This document shows positions 55,059-64,000 of a stretch of 64,000 bases of DNA, one piece after another (within the stretch, counting starts at the first letter, position 1; the number at the start of each line of letters is the position of its first letter). The translations under genes were made by a program, and so were the position numbers. The stretch is from the NCBI GenBank assembly GCA_029817715.1, contig JARUPY010000079.1:1674001-1738000 (forward strand), in the 5' to 3' direction. The notes under the pieces were generated by a model that saw only the letters and a program-made list of their open reading frames with translations, made no database searches and was not told the DNA's origin. This DNA is from Melastoma dodecandrum (taxonomy: Eukaryota; Streptophyta; Magnoliopsida; Myrtales; Melastomataceae).

Positions 55059-57392
55059 CTGGATTTGGTTTGGTGATAGAAGGGGGGGAGATGGTGGGAG
55101 ACTAAAATAAGTTTGGGGGGAAGGGGAGGAGGTTTGCTTTAAGGCAGGGGAATGGGATAAACCACCCGTGAACTCAATTTGTTTGTGTTATGCTTGGAAG
55201 CAAAAGCATTCGCCGACGTTTCTTCGCCCCTCGGTATAATCCCACGTAAAAGTATGGGACAAGGCTAACGACCCTTGTACGGGCGTGCTTCACGAAGCAC
55301 ACTATTTCGTCTAAATGTACAGGCTTGTTAATGGTACTTCGTATAATTGTACGAGTTCAAAAAAGTAAAATTTTTTTATTTTACGGAACTTATTTCGTAC
55401 AACTTTTTCGAAGAAGGCCGACGAGCTTAGTAAATTTCATTGTTTCTTAGTTTATAAAACTTTTGTTGTTTTGGATTAGTACAATTTAACGAAAAGATTT
55501 CGTAAATATCACTTATTTCGTAACTTGTTCTGAACTCGTAAAATTATACGAAGTTTACTAAATCCTTGCTTCGTAAAAACACGTATATCTATACGAATCC
55601 ACTACAAAGTCCGCCGGGCTTTTATGTTCGTAAAGCCGAAACAGAGTGCCACCGTTCTTCCTTCGTAAAGCACGGACATAGCCTCGTCCAAAAGAAGATG
55701 TGTGGGTGGTTCAGGGAGAAAAACATCACGGGGGGTTGTTTTGGTCGGCACATGGCATTTGCATTGGCATTTTTTATGTGGCGGGCATGTGAAGACAAGT
55801 AGTAGTGGTGACAAACCTAGCAAAAACATTACACATTGGGTGGTGGTAAAGAAAAGACACTGCCCACGCCAATCCACTCTGTCCCCACCCCACCCCAATG
55901 TCCAGCCCAACATAAACAAAAACAGCCAAATACAAATACCCATGTTTTGCATACCCGATTATGTTCTTCCCTAAACAACATCCGCATCGATCCAGCACGA
56001 GCTGTGCGAAGTCGAGGTCAGTCCGGTCACGGCAGAAAAAGGAGCTTGACAGGTCCCTATGAGGGGAGAGGCTCAAGATGCGGATCGCGTCCTATATGCG
56101 TTGCATTCACCCTCTATCTCAATTCAATCATAGTCTCTTCGTGATTCATGGGTATATCTCAACATACATAAGGTTGCCTAATTGAAGTGGGCAAGGCCCA
56201 ATAAGGTCCCATAAAATTAGGCCCAGGCCCAATGGGATGAGCGGCCACCCGCCCCCGACACCTTTAGATTAAAGAATGACCCCCCCCCCCAAATTTAGTC
56301 GTCGAATGATTGAACTTTTTAGTCATCTTTTCTAGAAATCATTGAACTAACTGTCTTTGCAATATTTTTATGTGCCCTTACAATCTACTGTCTTTACCAC
56401 TATGATATTAAACCGACGGGTGGTTTTGTCTATGAGATGATAACACAATTTACTGAATTTTTACACTCTAAAAAAACAAAGGCCGTTTTCCTTTAATTGA
56501 TAATTTCATCGTATTTAAGCTGATTTTTTAAATGAGATTGGAATTTGGAAAAAAAAAAGTTTAGAGATACCAAAAACTCAAGTGCAATAGGCAGGCTCAT
56601 TGTCATTTATGAGAGTAATATTTAGTATGAAATCAATACAAAAAAGAGTTGTGTGGAATTTGTAAATAGTTCAAAATTCAAGATCTTAAATGTAATAATA
56701 TGTTAACAAAGTATAGTGTAGTCATGTCTGATATCTCTAAGATTAGATATAAGCATTTGTATTACATGAGTTAAAACTCTATTTATCAAAGTACATAAAA
56801 TGATTACAAAAATGAACTTCTATGAATCACGATGTACTTGTTAGAGAATGTATTACGAGCTGAGATTTAGGATTACTTAATGTTAATTCTTAGCGGCTTT
56901 CTTGTTCATTTTGGACCAATTAACTTTTTTTCAAACATATAATAATAATAAAATTATTAATCCATGAGAAAAAAAAAACACAAACCTTATTCAGAATAAG
57001 TATTATTAATATATTTTAGTTCATCTCTTATATCGTAAATATGGTACGAATAGAAGCGAATCAAAATCAAGGTTACGATAACATCTCGATATTATCAAAT
57101 GGGTGAGGCTTTTCTTTTTAACTAACTTTGAATATGAAGATTTATTTACTGAATTGAATATATGAATTTTTTAGTAATTGAACAATTATAACCACGGCGT
57201 TTCTTAACTTGGCTAATTTAGTTAATATGAATAATACTTATGTTGTATTACGTAAAACACTTTATCACATCCCCACGGTTATTTGATCAGATAAGAATAC
57301 TTGAAAATTAAAGGGATTCATGTATGAGGAAATAGGAATCTCTATTAACCAAAAGTATTATTAATATACCCAAATACAAGAAACACAATCCT
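55059..57392. other. Intergenic between polygalacturonase and Gemin2 fragment
   Basis: The first 100 bp is the polygalacturonase 5' region. 55190-55700 is rich in TTCGTA/TACGAA motifs and could be a diverged MITE. 56280-57360 is AT-rich. No coding gene was recognised. Confidence 0.45.
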
Positions 57393-58030
57393 TCATCCTG
57401 ACTGCCCAATATACTTGCCTGCAACAGGGACCAGGATATTGACCATCACCACCTGGTCGTCCATCTCGGCCTTCTCCGCTCTCAAGCTTGCGCACTTCTT
57501 CAGCTGGCCCCGAAGGGCCGCACATGTATCGGCATCCAAGGGCGTGTCCACGACCGTGCACTGAGCGAACAGCCACAAGCACTCGTTCCTGGATAGTGAG
57601 GTCATCGCCTCTGCCGCTTCCTCAGCATTGAGCCTTGGCCAACAGAGTCCATCCTATGGATCACGGAAAGTCTGGGCAACGTCTCATGACTGCTCTTAGA
57701 GGAAGCAGATTCTTTAACAGGGGGCGACGGGCTGTTGCCCACATTGTCAGGACATGCCTGCTCATATTTGAGCTCCCCAGACTTAGAGGGATCAGGATCT
57801 GAACTGGAAATTAAGCATTGCAACTGGTTGAAAATCTGTTGGGAATTGCTCTCTATACTGAAAGAGCCTAAGTACAATAACAAAAGCGTGGTTAGATTAA
57901 GAACCATCGACTCATTAACAAACCATCTGTGTGATCTAGCAGCAAGTGCAGAACTAAGTTAGACTAATGTACACACCAGCCGTAACCTTGAGAGATCTAC
58001 TAGAAATGCATCCTCCCATTGCTTCAAACG
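57393..58030 (-). pseudogene. Gemin2 (SIP1) 3' fragment, one-base frame break, 5' end missing
   Basis: Gemin2 is the SMN-complex partner that helps assemble spliceosomal snRNPs. An exon ending at 57987 reads LKQWEDAFLVDLS; the next exon, from 57857, reads SIESNSQQIFNQLQC and runs to SVIHRMDSVGQGSMLRKR, then in another frame SLSRNECLWLFAQC, DTPLDADTCAALRGQLKKCASL and NILVPVAGKYIGQ, stopping at 57393. The break is one missing base at CCGCC/GGCGG near 57614-57615. Upstream of about 58030 the sequence turns into the TCTCGAG-family element, so the 5' half is gone or displaced. Confidence 0.82.
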
Positions 58031-60060
58031 AGACGAGATCTAACAAAATTTTCGTTGAAGTGTGTGACTTCAGACCACCTAATTCGATTGAGAAGTTGTG
58101 CAATGAATTTCAATAAAAAAGGGGGAGACTGACAACGTATCTCTCTTGACTTGGAGTATTCTCGAGGGAAAAAGAAGACAATTGTGTCACTTATAGAAAG
58201 GGATACAAACAAAAAAAAAGAAAAAAAAAGAAAAAGTTATATATGTAAGGCATGGTAAACCCCCAACAACTCGAGGAAGAAAGTTGGGAATAAAAACAAA
58301 CGTGTCTTCTCGCGAAAGAAAAGAAAAGTTCTAAGGAAAAGAATATGTTTACTTTTTCATCTCCAAGACCTAGCATCTCGAGAACGTGATGTCACCCGTA
58401 AGAATACCGGTTGACATTGTTGACATATGAATTCTAGCATCTTTTTCGTGTTTTAATTTTGAGGCAGAAAGTGCCAAGAGAGGCATGAATATCTACTCGA
58501 GACAAGACTTGAAAGATTCTCAAGAAAGAGTATCTCGAGAGAAAGCTCGAGAAAAACTTATAAAGTTATAACTCGGAAACCAAAACAATGTTTGATCTCA
58601 AGATAGGAACCATTGTATATTGTTTCTCGACTTGGACGGGCTATAACTCTTTCAAAACGATCTCCAATCGAAAAGTACAAAACAGAAAAGTTGTAGCTCG
58701 AGAAAAAAAGAGAACTAGCCCAACATATCTAGGGTTAATTCGACATTTCTAGCCAAAGTTATGGTCAAAATACCGCTCGAGATCCAGCTCGAGATCAGAT
58801 CTCGAGATCATAACAACTACGGCTTTGACCGGTCATAACTCATTAAAGATGACCTCAAATCAAAAAGTGTAAAACATAAAAGTTGTAGCTCGCAAAAAAA
58901 TAGAACTAACACCACTTATCTTGGGTTAATCCAATTTGTCTAGCAAAAGTTATGATCCAAAAATCGAGAGTATGTTCTGAACTCGAGATTGATCTCGAGA
59001 TCAGGATGATTGCAACTTCGATCGGTCATAACACGTCCAAGACGGTGTCGAATTAAAAAGTACAAAACACAAAGATTATAACTCAAGAAGAAAGGGAACT
59101 AACTCAACTTGTTTTGAGTTAATCTGACCTTTCTAACCAACGTTATGGTCAAAATACCAAAGCAGTATCTTTGATCTCCAGATCATAATAGTTATGACTT
59201 TGACCGGTCATAATGCATCAAAGATGACCTCGAATCGAGATGTGAAAAACATAAAAATTATAGGAAAAAAAGAAAAGAGACTAACACAACTTAGCTCGAG
59301 TTAATCCGACTTGTATAGCGAAGGTTATGTGCAAAATACCGAATGGGTGTTTTGTTCTCAAGATTGATCTCGAGATCAAAACAGCTATAATTTTGACCAG
59401 CCATAACACGCCTAAGACGACCTTGGATGAAAAATCTTAAAGCATTGAAGTTGTATAGAAGAAAGAAAGAAAACTCGACCATGTAATTTCGAGCTAATCC
59501 GATCTCTGTAGCTAAGGTTATGATAAAATACTAGAAGAGGGTTGTTGTTCTCGAGACCAGAATTCGAGAACGGAGGAGTTCCGACTTTAACCTATCAAAA
59601 CTCGACCCAGATGGTCTCGAATAAGAAAACTCAAAAAATAAAAGTTGTAAAAGAGTTAGAGAAAGAACAAACCAACTAATCGCGAGCAAATTAGGCTTTG
59701 TAACCAAAGTTATGCTCAGTCGACTAAAATGACGTTATTGCTCGAATATAAAAGCGTCACGTTCTGTAATTTAGCCATATCTCGAGCTACACACGCTCGA
59801 TTCAAGCGCACAACGTATCCACACGACTAGGAAAGGATAAGGAAGAGGATAGATTTGATGTTGCTTGAATTCGTCTGGGGATGGAAGGGTAATGCCCCTG
59901 GGATTGGACTGCCGACGCCCCGCTTTATCCTCCCGGCCTTCGATCATCCAGCGCCCGTGGGTAAGCGTATATTCGTGATATTAACACCCAAGAAAATGTG
60001 GGAATCTCAAGCACCCACGTTCTTTGGCAGTTAACATCCTTCGCCCACATTTTGGGCATT
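58020..60060 (+). mobile_element. Element B: TCTCGAG-family copy, inverted relative to element A
   Basis: 58020-58430 matches the reverse complement of 37441-37860 (internal 3' end). 58430-60050 matches the reverse complement of the 3' LTR of element A: TGTTGACATATGAATTC start, about six tandem units of about 190 bp with CTCGAGATC centres (58592, 58775-58810, 58993, 59172, 59363, 59548), then a block shared with 36240-36440 (GGGCATTACCCTTCCATCC/GGGTAATGCCCC). The copy breaks off near 60060, before U5. Confidence 0.75.
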
Positions 60061-60541
60061 TAAAGTCTGAGTAACAAGGAGTTAGTAATCAAGCTTCTTA
60101 GTATAGTTATTATCTCGAGCTTTTCGAGGGACAAGATGACAAAATGTCGAAGGCAATATTATTTGCTTGTAGAGGCAAGGCAGGAAAATCCTCTCGGGAG
60201 GCATTCTCGTTATCCTGGCCTTAATAAGTCCTTAACTCCAAGTCCTCGAAGCTTATTAGATAATTTTTCCTCCCGGTGTTCATTACATTTTATATGGAAA
60301 GGAAACAAAGAAATTCCCTTCTACCCTCCCAATCAATTGGGTCGAGAAAATGCTTCACAAGTCTTCAAGTAGTCGAATGGAACTTCGCCGTCATTTTAAA
60401 AATTGTCGAAAGGAACAAGTGGCCCAACACAAGACGAGGAGGGTCATAATCATATTATTGCATGAAACTTTCTTCCCCGAGATTCGTGATGCCGAACCAT
60501 TAAACATTGGTAGACATCATGAAACAAACGGGGGGGCTTAA
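60061..60541 (+). other. Internal 3' fragment of a related LTR element
   Basis: About 480 bp ends in the G-rich polypurine tract ACGGGGGGGCTTAA right before an LTR. No protein domain is recognised in the short open frames. Confidence 0.5.
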
Positions 60542-61626
60542 TGTTGACGCATGGAAATTTCGGCCTTTCTCGAGAAGAGCGTGTCACTCTCGAGAAATAA
60601 CTTTGACTAGTATCTCGAGAAAGGAAAAGGTCCTCAAGAAGAACGTCTCGAGAAGAAAGAATCTTTGATTGGAGAGCCTCTCGAGAAAATCTACATGTTA
60701 CGAGATAAAAATCTTCAACCAATCTCAAGAAGATCTGATGTATTGAAGTGCTCTCGAGATCTTTGATTTAATATAAATATTATCTAAAGTGGAAATATAT
60801 CTCATCAAATCAGATTATCGTGGCTAAATATATTAAAATATATTTAGTCAGATTCTCCCCAAATTAAGGAACGTACTGTCCAAACAATCAGATAAATAAT
60901 CTAATAAAATGGAGAACGTGCGTGAAGATCATAAACCGCCAAAGAACGTGGATTACCTGAAGAAGTTCTATAAAAACCCCAGCTGAATCACATACAAATA
61001 CACACACGACAACTCAAACACAGACTCAAGTCTTTTAACCTTTACTTTTTATCGGTCCTTTATCCTCCAACCTCAGCGCCGTCGATTCTGTCCGGTGTTG
61101 CTGACGCCCTCCGCCAACCCTTAGCGCTATCGATTCTATCCGGCATTGCGGTCCACCCTCGGTCTTCTTGATCTTGCCCGATGCCGTTGACTTTGCACTA
61201 CTTCGACTCCGCCCGCAACGCCGTTGATCCTGTCCGATGTCGCTTCACCCTCGGTGCCGTTGATCCTGTTTGGCGCCGTTGACGTCCTCCCCGCTCCACA
61301 AGGGTGAATTCCACGAAAGGAGTTCGCCTCGACCGCCCTCTGCCCGCTTTCGACCCTCGTGAAGCGTCACCAGGCCTTTTCTGTTGTTCACCGTTCGAGT
61401 GATGTATGTTAGTGTCGCAAAGTAAGCTTGATTCCGTCGCATTAAATTCGTGTCTTGCCTACTTGCTATATTTGTATTCATTCGCTTTGTGATGTACAAC
61501 CCCAAATGCTGTAAATTCAGTGCCGTTGTATTAAATTCCGGTATTGCGTTTACTTTCACTTAACGATGACCACGTTCACTGTAAAATTCGACGCGTGTTG
61601 CGGGGAACAACTTTTCCATGCCAACA
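60542..61626 (+). repeat. 3' LTR of a TCTCGAG-family relative
   Basis: Starts TGTTGACGCATGGAAATTTC after a G-rich polypurine tract and ends CATGCCAACA. It has TTCTATAAAAACCCC (TATA, near 60965) and U5 sequence matching the minus strand of 39386-39470 (ACTGTAAAATTCGACGCGTGTTG). No primer site follows, as expected for a 3' LTR. Confidence 0.75.
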
Positions 61627-62106
61627 GAATCCCCATCAGAATTTAATTCTTTTACAAGACTATGGCCTTTCCAGCTATCACAGACAGGAATGAGCTATCC
61701 CAGTAGTTTCTTTTTAACATGCATACATATAAAAAACAATAAAAATTGTAGAAACAAAAGAATTAAAATCATAATGAAACAAACAACAAAGAAATAAAAA
61801 AACAAACATTTTAGAGGATTTTTGAAGAACTGTTATCCAAAAACATGAGGTACTTCTAAATTCCATATGAACAAAAGAATTGTTTAGTGTTCAAAATGAA
61901 ACGCCTCTCATTCTACCCCACATGACAATCATGGGACATTTGACGAATTCATAGTATAGAAAGTCTTTATGATATTAGTGGTAAGAAAGACAGTCAAGTG
62001 ATTCTCTTGTCCACTTCCATTGCACCTGTTAAGATAGCAAAAGCTTGAACTATCAAACTTATAAGCATAAAAATATGGTGTGCAAAAGGAGGCGAGTTAT
62101 GGCGGC
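61627..62106. other. Intergenic, no gene recognised
   Basis: AT-rich with short frames only. It separates the LTR from MULE transposase sequence. Confidence 0.45.
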
Positions 62107-62835
62107 GAGGAAGGCAAATCTCACAAGTGTACAAAGATTTTGGATAAGTTGTCAGAAGCATTGCCAGAGGCATCAAATTTCCTAGCGAAAATGAAAAAGG
62201 AACAATGGCTTTTGAGTCGTGATGGGAACATGAGATACGGAGTGATGACTACAATTTGAGCGAGAGTTGTAACGTTGTTATAAGAGGAGCTAGTTTCCGC
62301 CTTGTTAGGGTACAACTATGTTGCATATTGGATAAATAGACAGGATGATGTGAATGATGCGATAACAGTGGGGGAGAAATTTATGACTCCCTGTGTAGAG
62401 AGGTTACACAAAGCACTGGAGAAGGCTAAACGATTTCATGTGGTATTGCTCGATCGAGAGCTTTGTTGTTTCGATGTGAAAACTTTACGAGCAAATCGAA
62501 ACAAGAAAGTATAACTCCAAGCACGGACATGCACTTGTAAGAAGTGGCAAATTTATCAAATCCCCTGCTCACATGCATTAACTTCTTTTGCACACTTGCA
62601 GATAGATCACACAAATTATGTTAGTCGTTTCTACACTTGGGAGTGTCAAAAGGCTGTTTATGCATCGCGATGGAATTCATTTGATTGCAAGGAAGATTGG
62701 TCGGAATACCATTTCCCTAGGGTCAAACCTAACCCAAGTAGAGTAAGACGTCATGGCGTCCAAGATCTACTCGCATACACAATGAAATGTATATTAAGAA
62801 GAGATCACGGAGAACAAGTTGTTGAATTTATATAA
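62107..62835 (+). pseudogene. MULE (Mutator-like) transposase C-terminal part with SWIM finger
   Basis: The frame carries NMRYGVMTT and, after two stops, FMTPCVERLHKALEKAKRFHV, typical of the MULE transposase tail. After another stop comes the SWIM zinc finger CTCKKWQIYQIPCSH (62530-62574, CxC...CxH), then YVSRFYTWECQKAVY. MULE transposases move DNA by cut and paste. The catalytic core is absent and stops near 62260, 62281 and 62512 show it is dead. It precedes a plant mobile domain gene in the same direction. Confidence 0.85.
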
Positions 62836-62952
62836 AAGAGGGACATAATAGGCGGAGTTGTCCTAATAAGTAGTGAGTGTCAGTATGTCTTTATGTGTTG
62901 TTATCTTTATGTTGTTCTAATATGTGTTGTTTTCTTTATGCTTACAAACAAA

Positions 62953-63534
62953 ATGTACCCTGGACCACGTTTGCCAGATATTTTGAGCGGACAGGCAGAG
63001 CATCGTTCGACCACCGTATGAGATGAAGGCTACAGCTGGTATGTTTAATTTATTGAAGTTATTGATTTCTGTGTTTGATTACTGATTCATTAACTAATTA
63101 ATGTTTTCTCTTTACAGAACAATGTCTTAACTTGTAACCGCGTAGAGAAAGCGGTTAAACGGGTTGTGCGCGATCCACGAATGGATTTCTACCTCCGTCA
63201 AGCTGACTTCTATGGAGTTGCAAAGCTCTAATATATTGCTCTAGATTAGGCACTAATAACGGCAATGGTGGACCGTTGGAGGCCAGAGTCACATACCTTC
63301 CACATGGTCTACGGTGAGATGACCATAACATTACATGATGTAGCTCTTCAATTTGGATTACCTGTGGATGGGAATGCAGTTATTGCGGACACTAACGTCT
63401 TAATGGAGAATCCGTGTCAAGATCTGCTTGGTGTGGTTCCGGGGAGACAGGTATGCAAGATACAACAGGAAGTACATTTCACACACCAAAGAAATGTTAG
63501 GCACATTGGTATGCACTATCTTCACATGCTTTAG
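62953..63534 (+). pseudogene. Plant mobile domain (MAIN-like) gene fragment
   Basis: Exon 1 from ATG 62953 reads YPGPRLPDILSGQAEHRSTTV, then a TGA (63019-63021) where relatives have Trp. The donor GTATGT is near 63041 and the intron runs to the AG near 63118. Exon 2 reads RMDFYLRQADFYGVAKL, two stops (63229-63231, 63247-63249), then MVDRWRPESHTFHMVYGEMT and LHDVALQFGLPVDG, the core of the domain. The frame closes at 63534. This domain occurs in MAIN and MAIL1, which act in genome and transposon silencing, and in transposons. The lines with stops here favour a transposon-borne copy. Confidence 0.85.
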
Positions 63535-63618
63535 ATGCATCGATATATAATATCAGACCTATTATTTGTCATTTCGGAAATAGATTAACAAACTGCATAA
63601 AATCACACTTCGTGTTTC

Positions 63619-64000
63619 TAACCCGGAAGAGGTAACTACTCTTGCCGGAGAAGCCACAAATCTATTGACTCGGTATTCTCTATTATGCCTATATGGTCAT
63701 ACCGGTGGCTTGGAGGACCAGCCTGTATTTGTAGTGCCACCGGAAAGGGAGAATGTGGACGAAGACGACATGGTAGAAGCGCATGAACATCCACTTATAG
63801 AGTACCATGTGCCAGAAAATGATGGTAAGGATGAGACAGGAGAATACCCGGAGGTGCATGACCACCAACAAGAGGAGATGCTGAGTTCTCAAGTGACTCA
63901 GCTCAATGTCGATTACTGTACACCACACTTCGAACGGCCTTCGAGCTCGACTTCGCCAGCACCGATGAATGCTGCAAGGGATGCCACCTTCTTCCATTAA
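63619..64000 (+). CDS. Acidic, Ser-rich open frame after the mobile domain
   Basis: Open from about 63619 (the first ATG is 63665) to a stop at the window edge (63998-64000). It contains a short start (LAGEATNLLTRYSLLCLYGH) and an Asp/Glu/His-rich tail, ending Ser-rich (PSSSTSPAP). It may be a last exon of the mobile-domain gene, in the same direction 85 bp downstream of it. No family is recognised. Confidence 0.4.

Overview
This is a plant nuclear window, and the gene families present (reticulon-like B, WRKY, R2R3-MYB, GH28 polygalacturonase, Gemin2) with their intron positions fit a eudicot. I cannot name the species. About two thirds of the window is transposon or viral sequence, mostly decayed, and only four host genes look intact: an edge-truncated reticulon, two WRKY factors and a polygalacturonase. 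Three other host genes (a PINX1-like G-patch gene, an R2R3-MYB and a Gemin2 fragment) carry breaks.

Layout. 1-1162: RTNLB reticulon on the minus strand, running off the left edge. About 1340-9480: one nearly complete integrated genome of a caulimovirid pararetrovirus on the plus strand, in the order coat protein-like zinc knuckle, 30K movement protein-like, protease, RT-RNase H, an unusual double-zinc-knuckle ORF, TATA box, a coiled-coil mini-ORF, and an initiator-tRNA-Met primer site. All its main reading frames are broken. 10904-11573 and 14561-15528: two intact WRKY genes on the minus strand, groups IIc and IIe. 15.7-19.9 kb: a solo LTR, a tRNA-type SINE, an LTR-like fragment and a hAT-type MITE. 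19994-22236: a PINX1-like G-patch gene on the minus strand with several one-base length errors.

23.9-35.5 kb: an old Ty1/copia element (LTRs 23903-25651 and 33879-35467) with a truncated minus-strand copia nested inside it. 35.75-40.2 kb: a minus-strand LTR element with little coding content, one of whose LTRs carries about 190-bp tandem units centred on TCTCGAGATC. A related copy lies in opposite orientation at 58.0-60.05 kb, and a further LTR of the family at 60542-61626. 40.66-45.0 kb: another copia element, with a 22-bp minisatellite in its leader. 45.2-52.6 kb: an R2R3-MYB pseudogene split in exon 3 by a 6.07-kb Ty3/gypsy chromovirus that retains a perfect 5-bp target duplication.

53454-55058: intact three-exon polygalacturonase on the minus strand. 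57.4-58.0 kb: 3' fragment of Gemin2, cut off where the TCTCGAGATC family copy begins. 62.1-64.0 kb: degraded MULE transposase C-terminus with a SWIM finger, followed by a plant mobile domain gene.

The host genes do not form one pathway; they are islands in a repeat-rich region. The common thread is decay. Many stop codons in the transposons and the MYB sit where the family has Gln or Trp, consistent with C-to-T change at methylated sites. The G-patch and Gemin2 frame breaks instead fall mostly at homopolymers, which could be assembly error.
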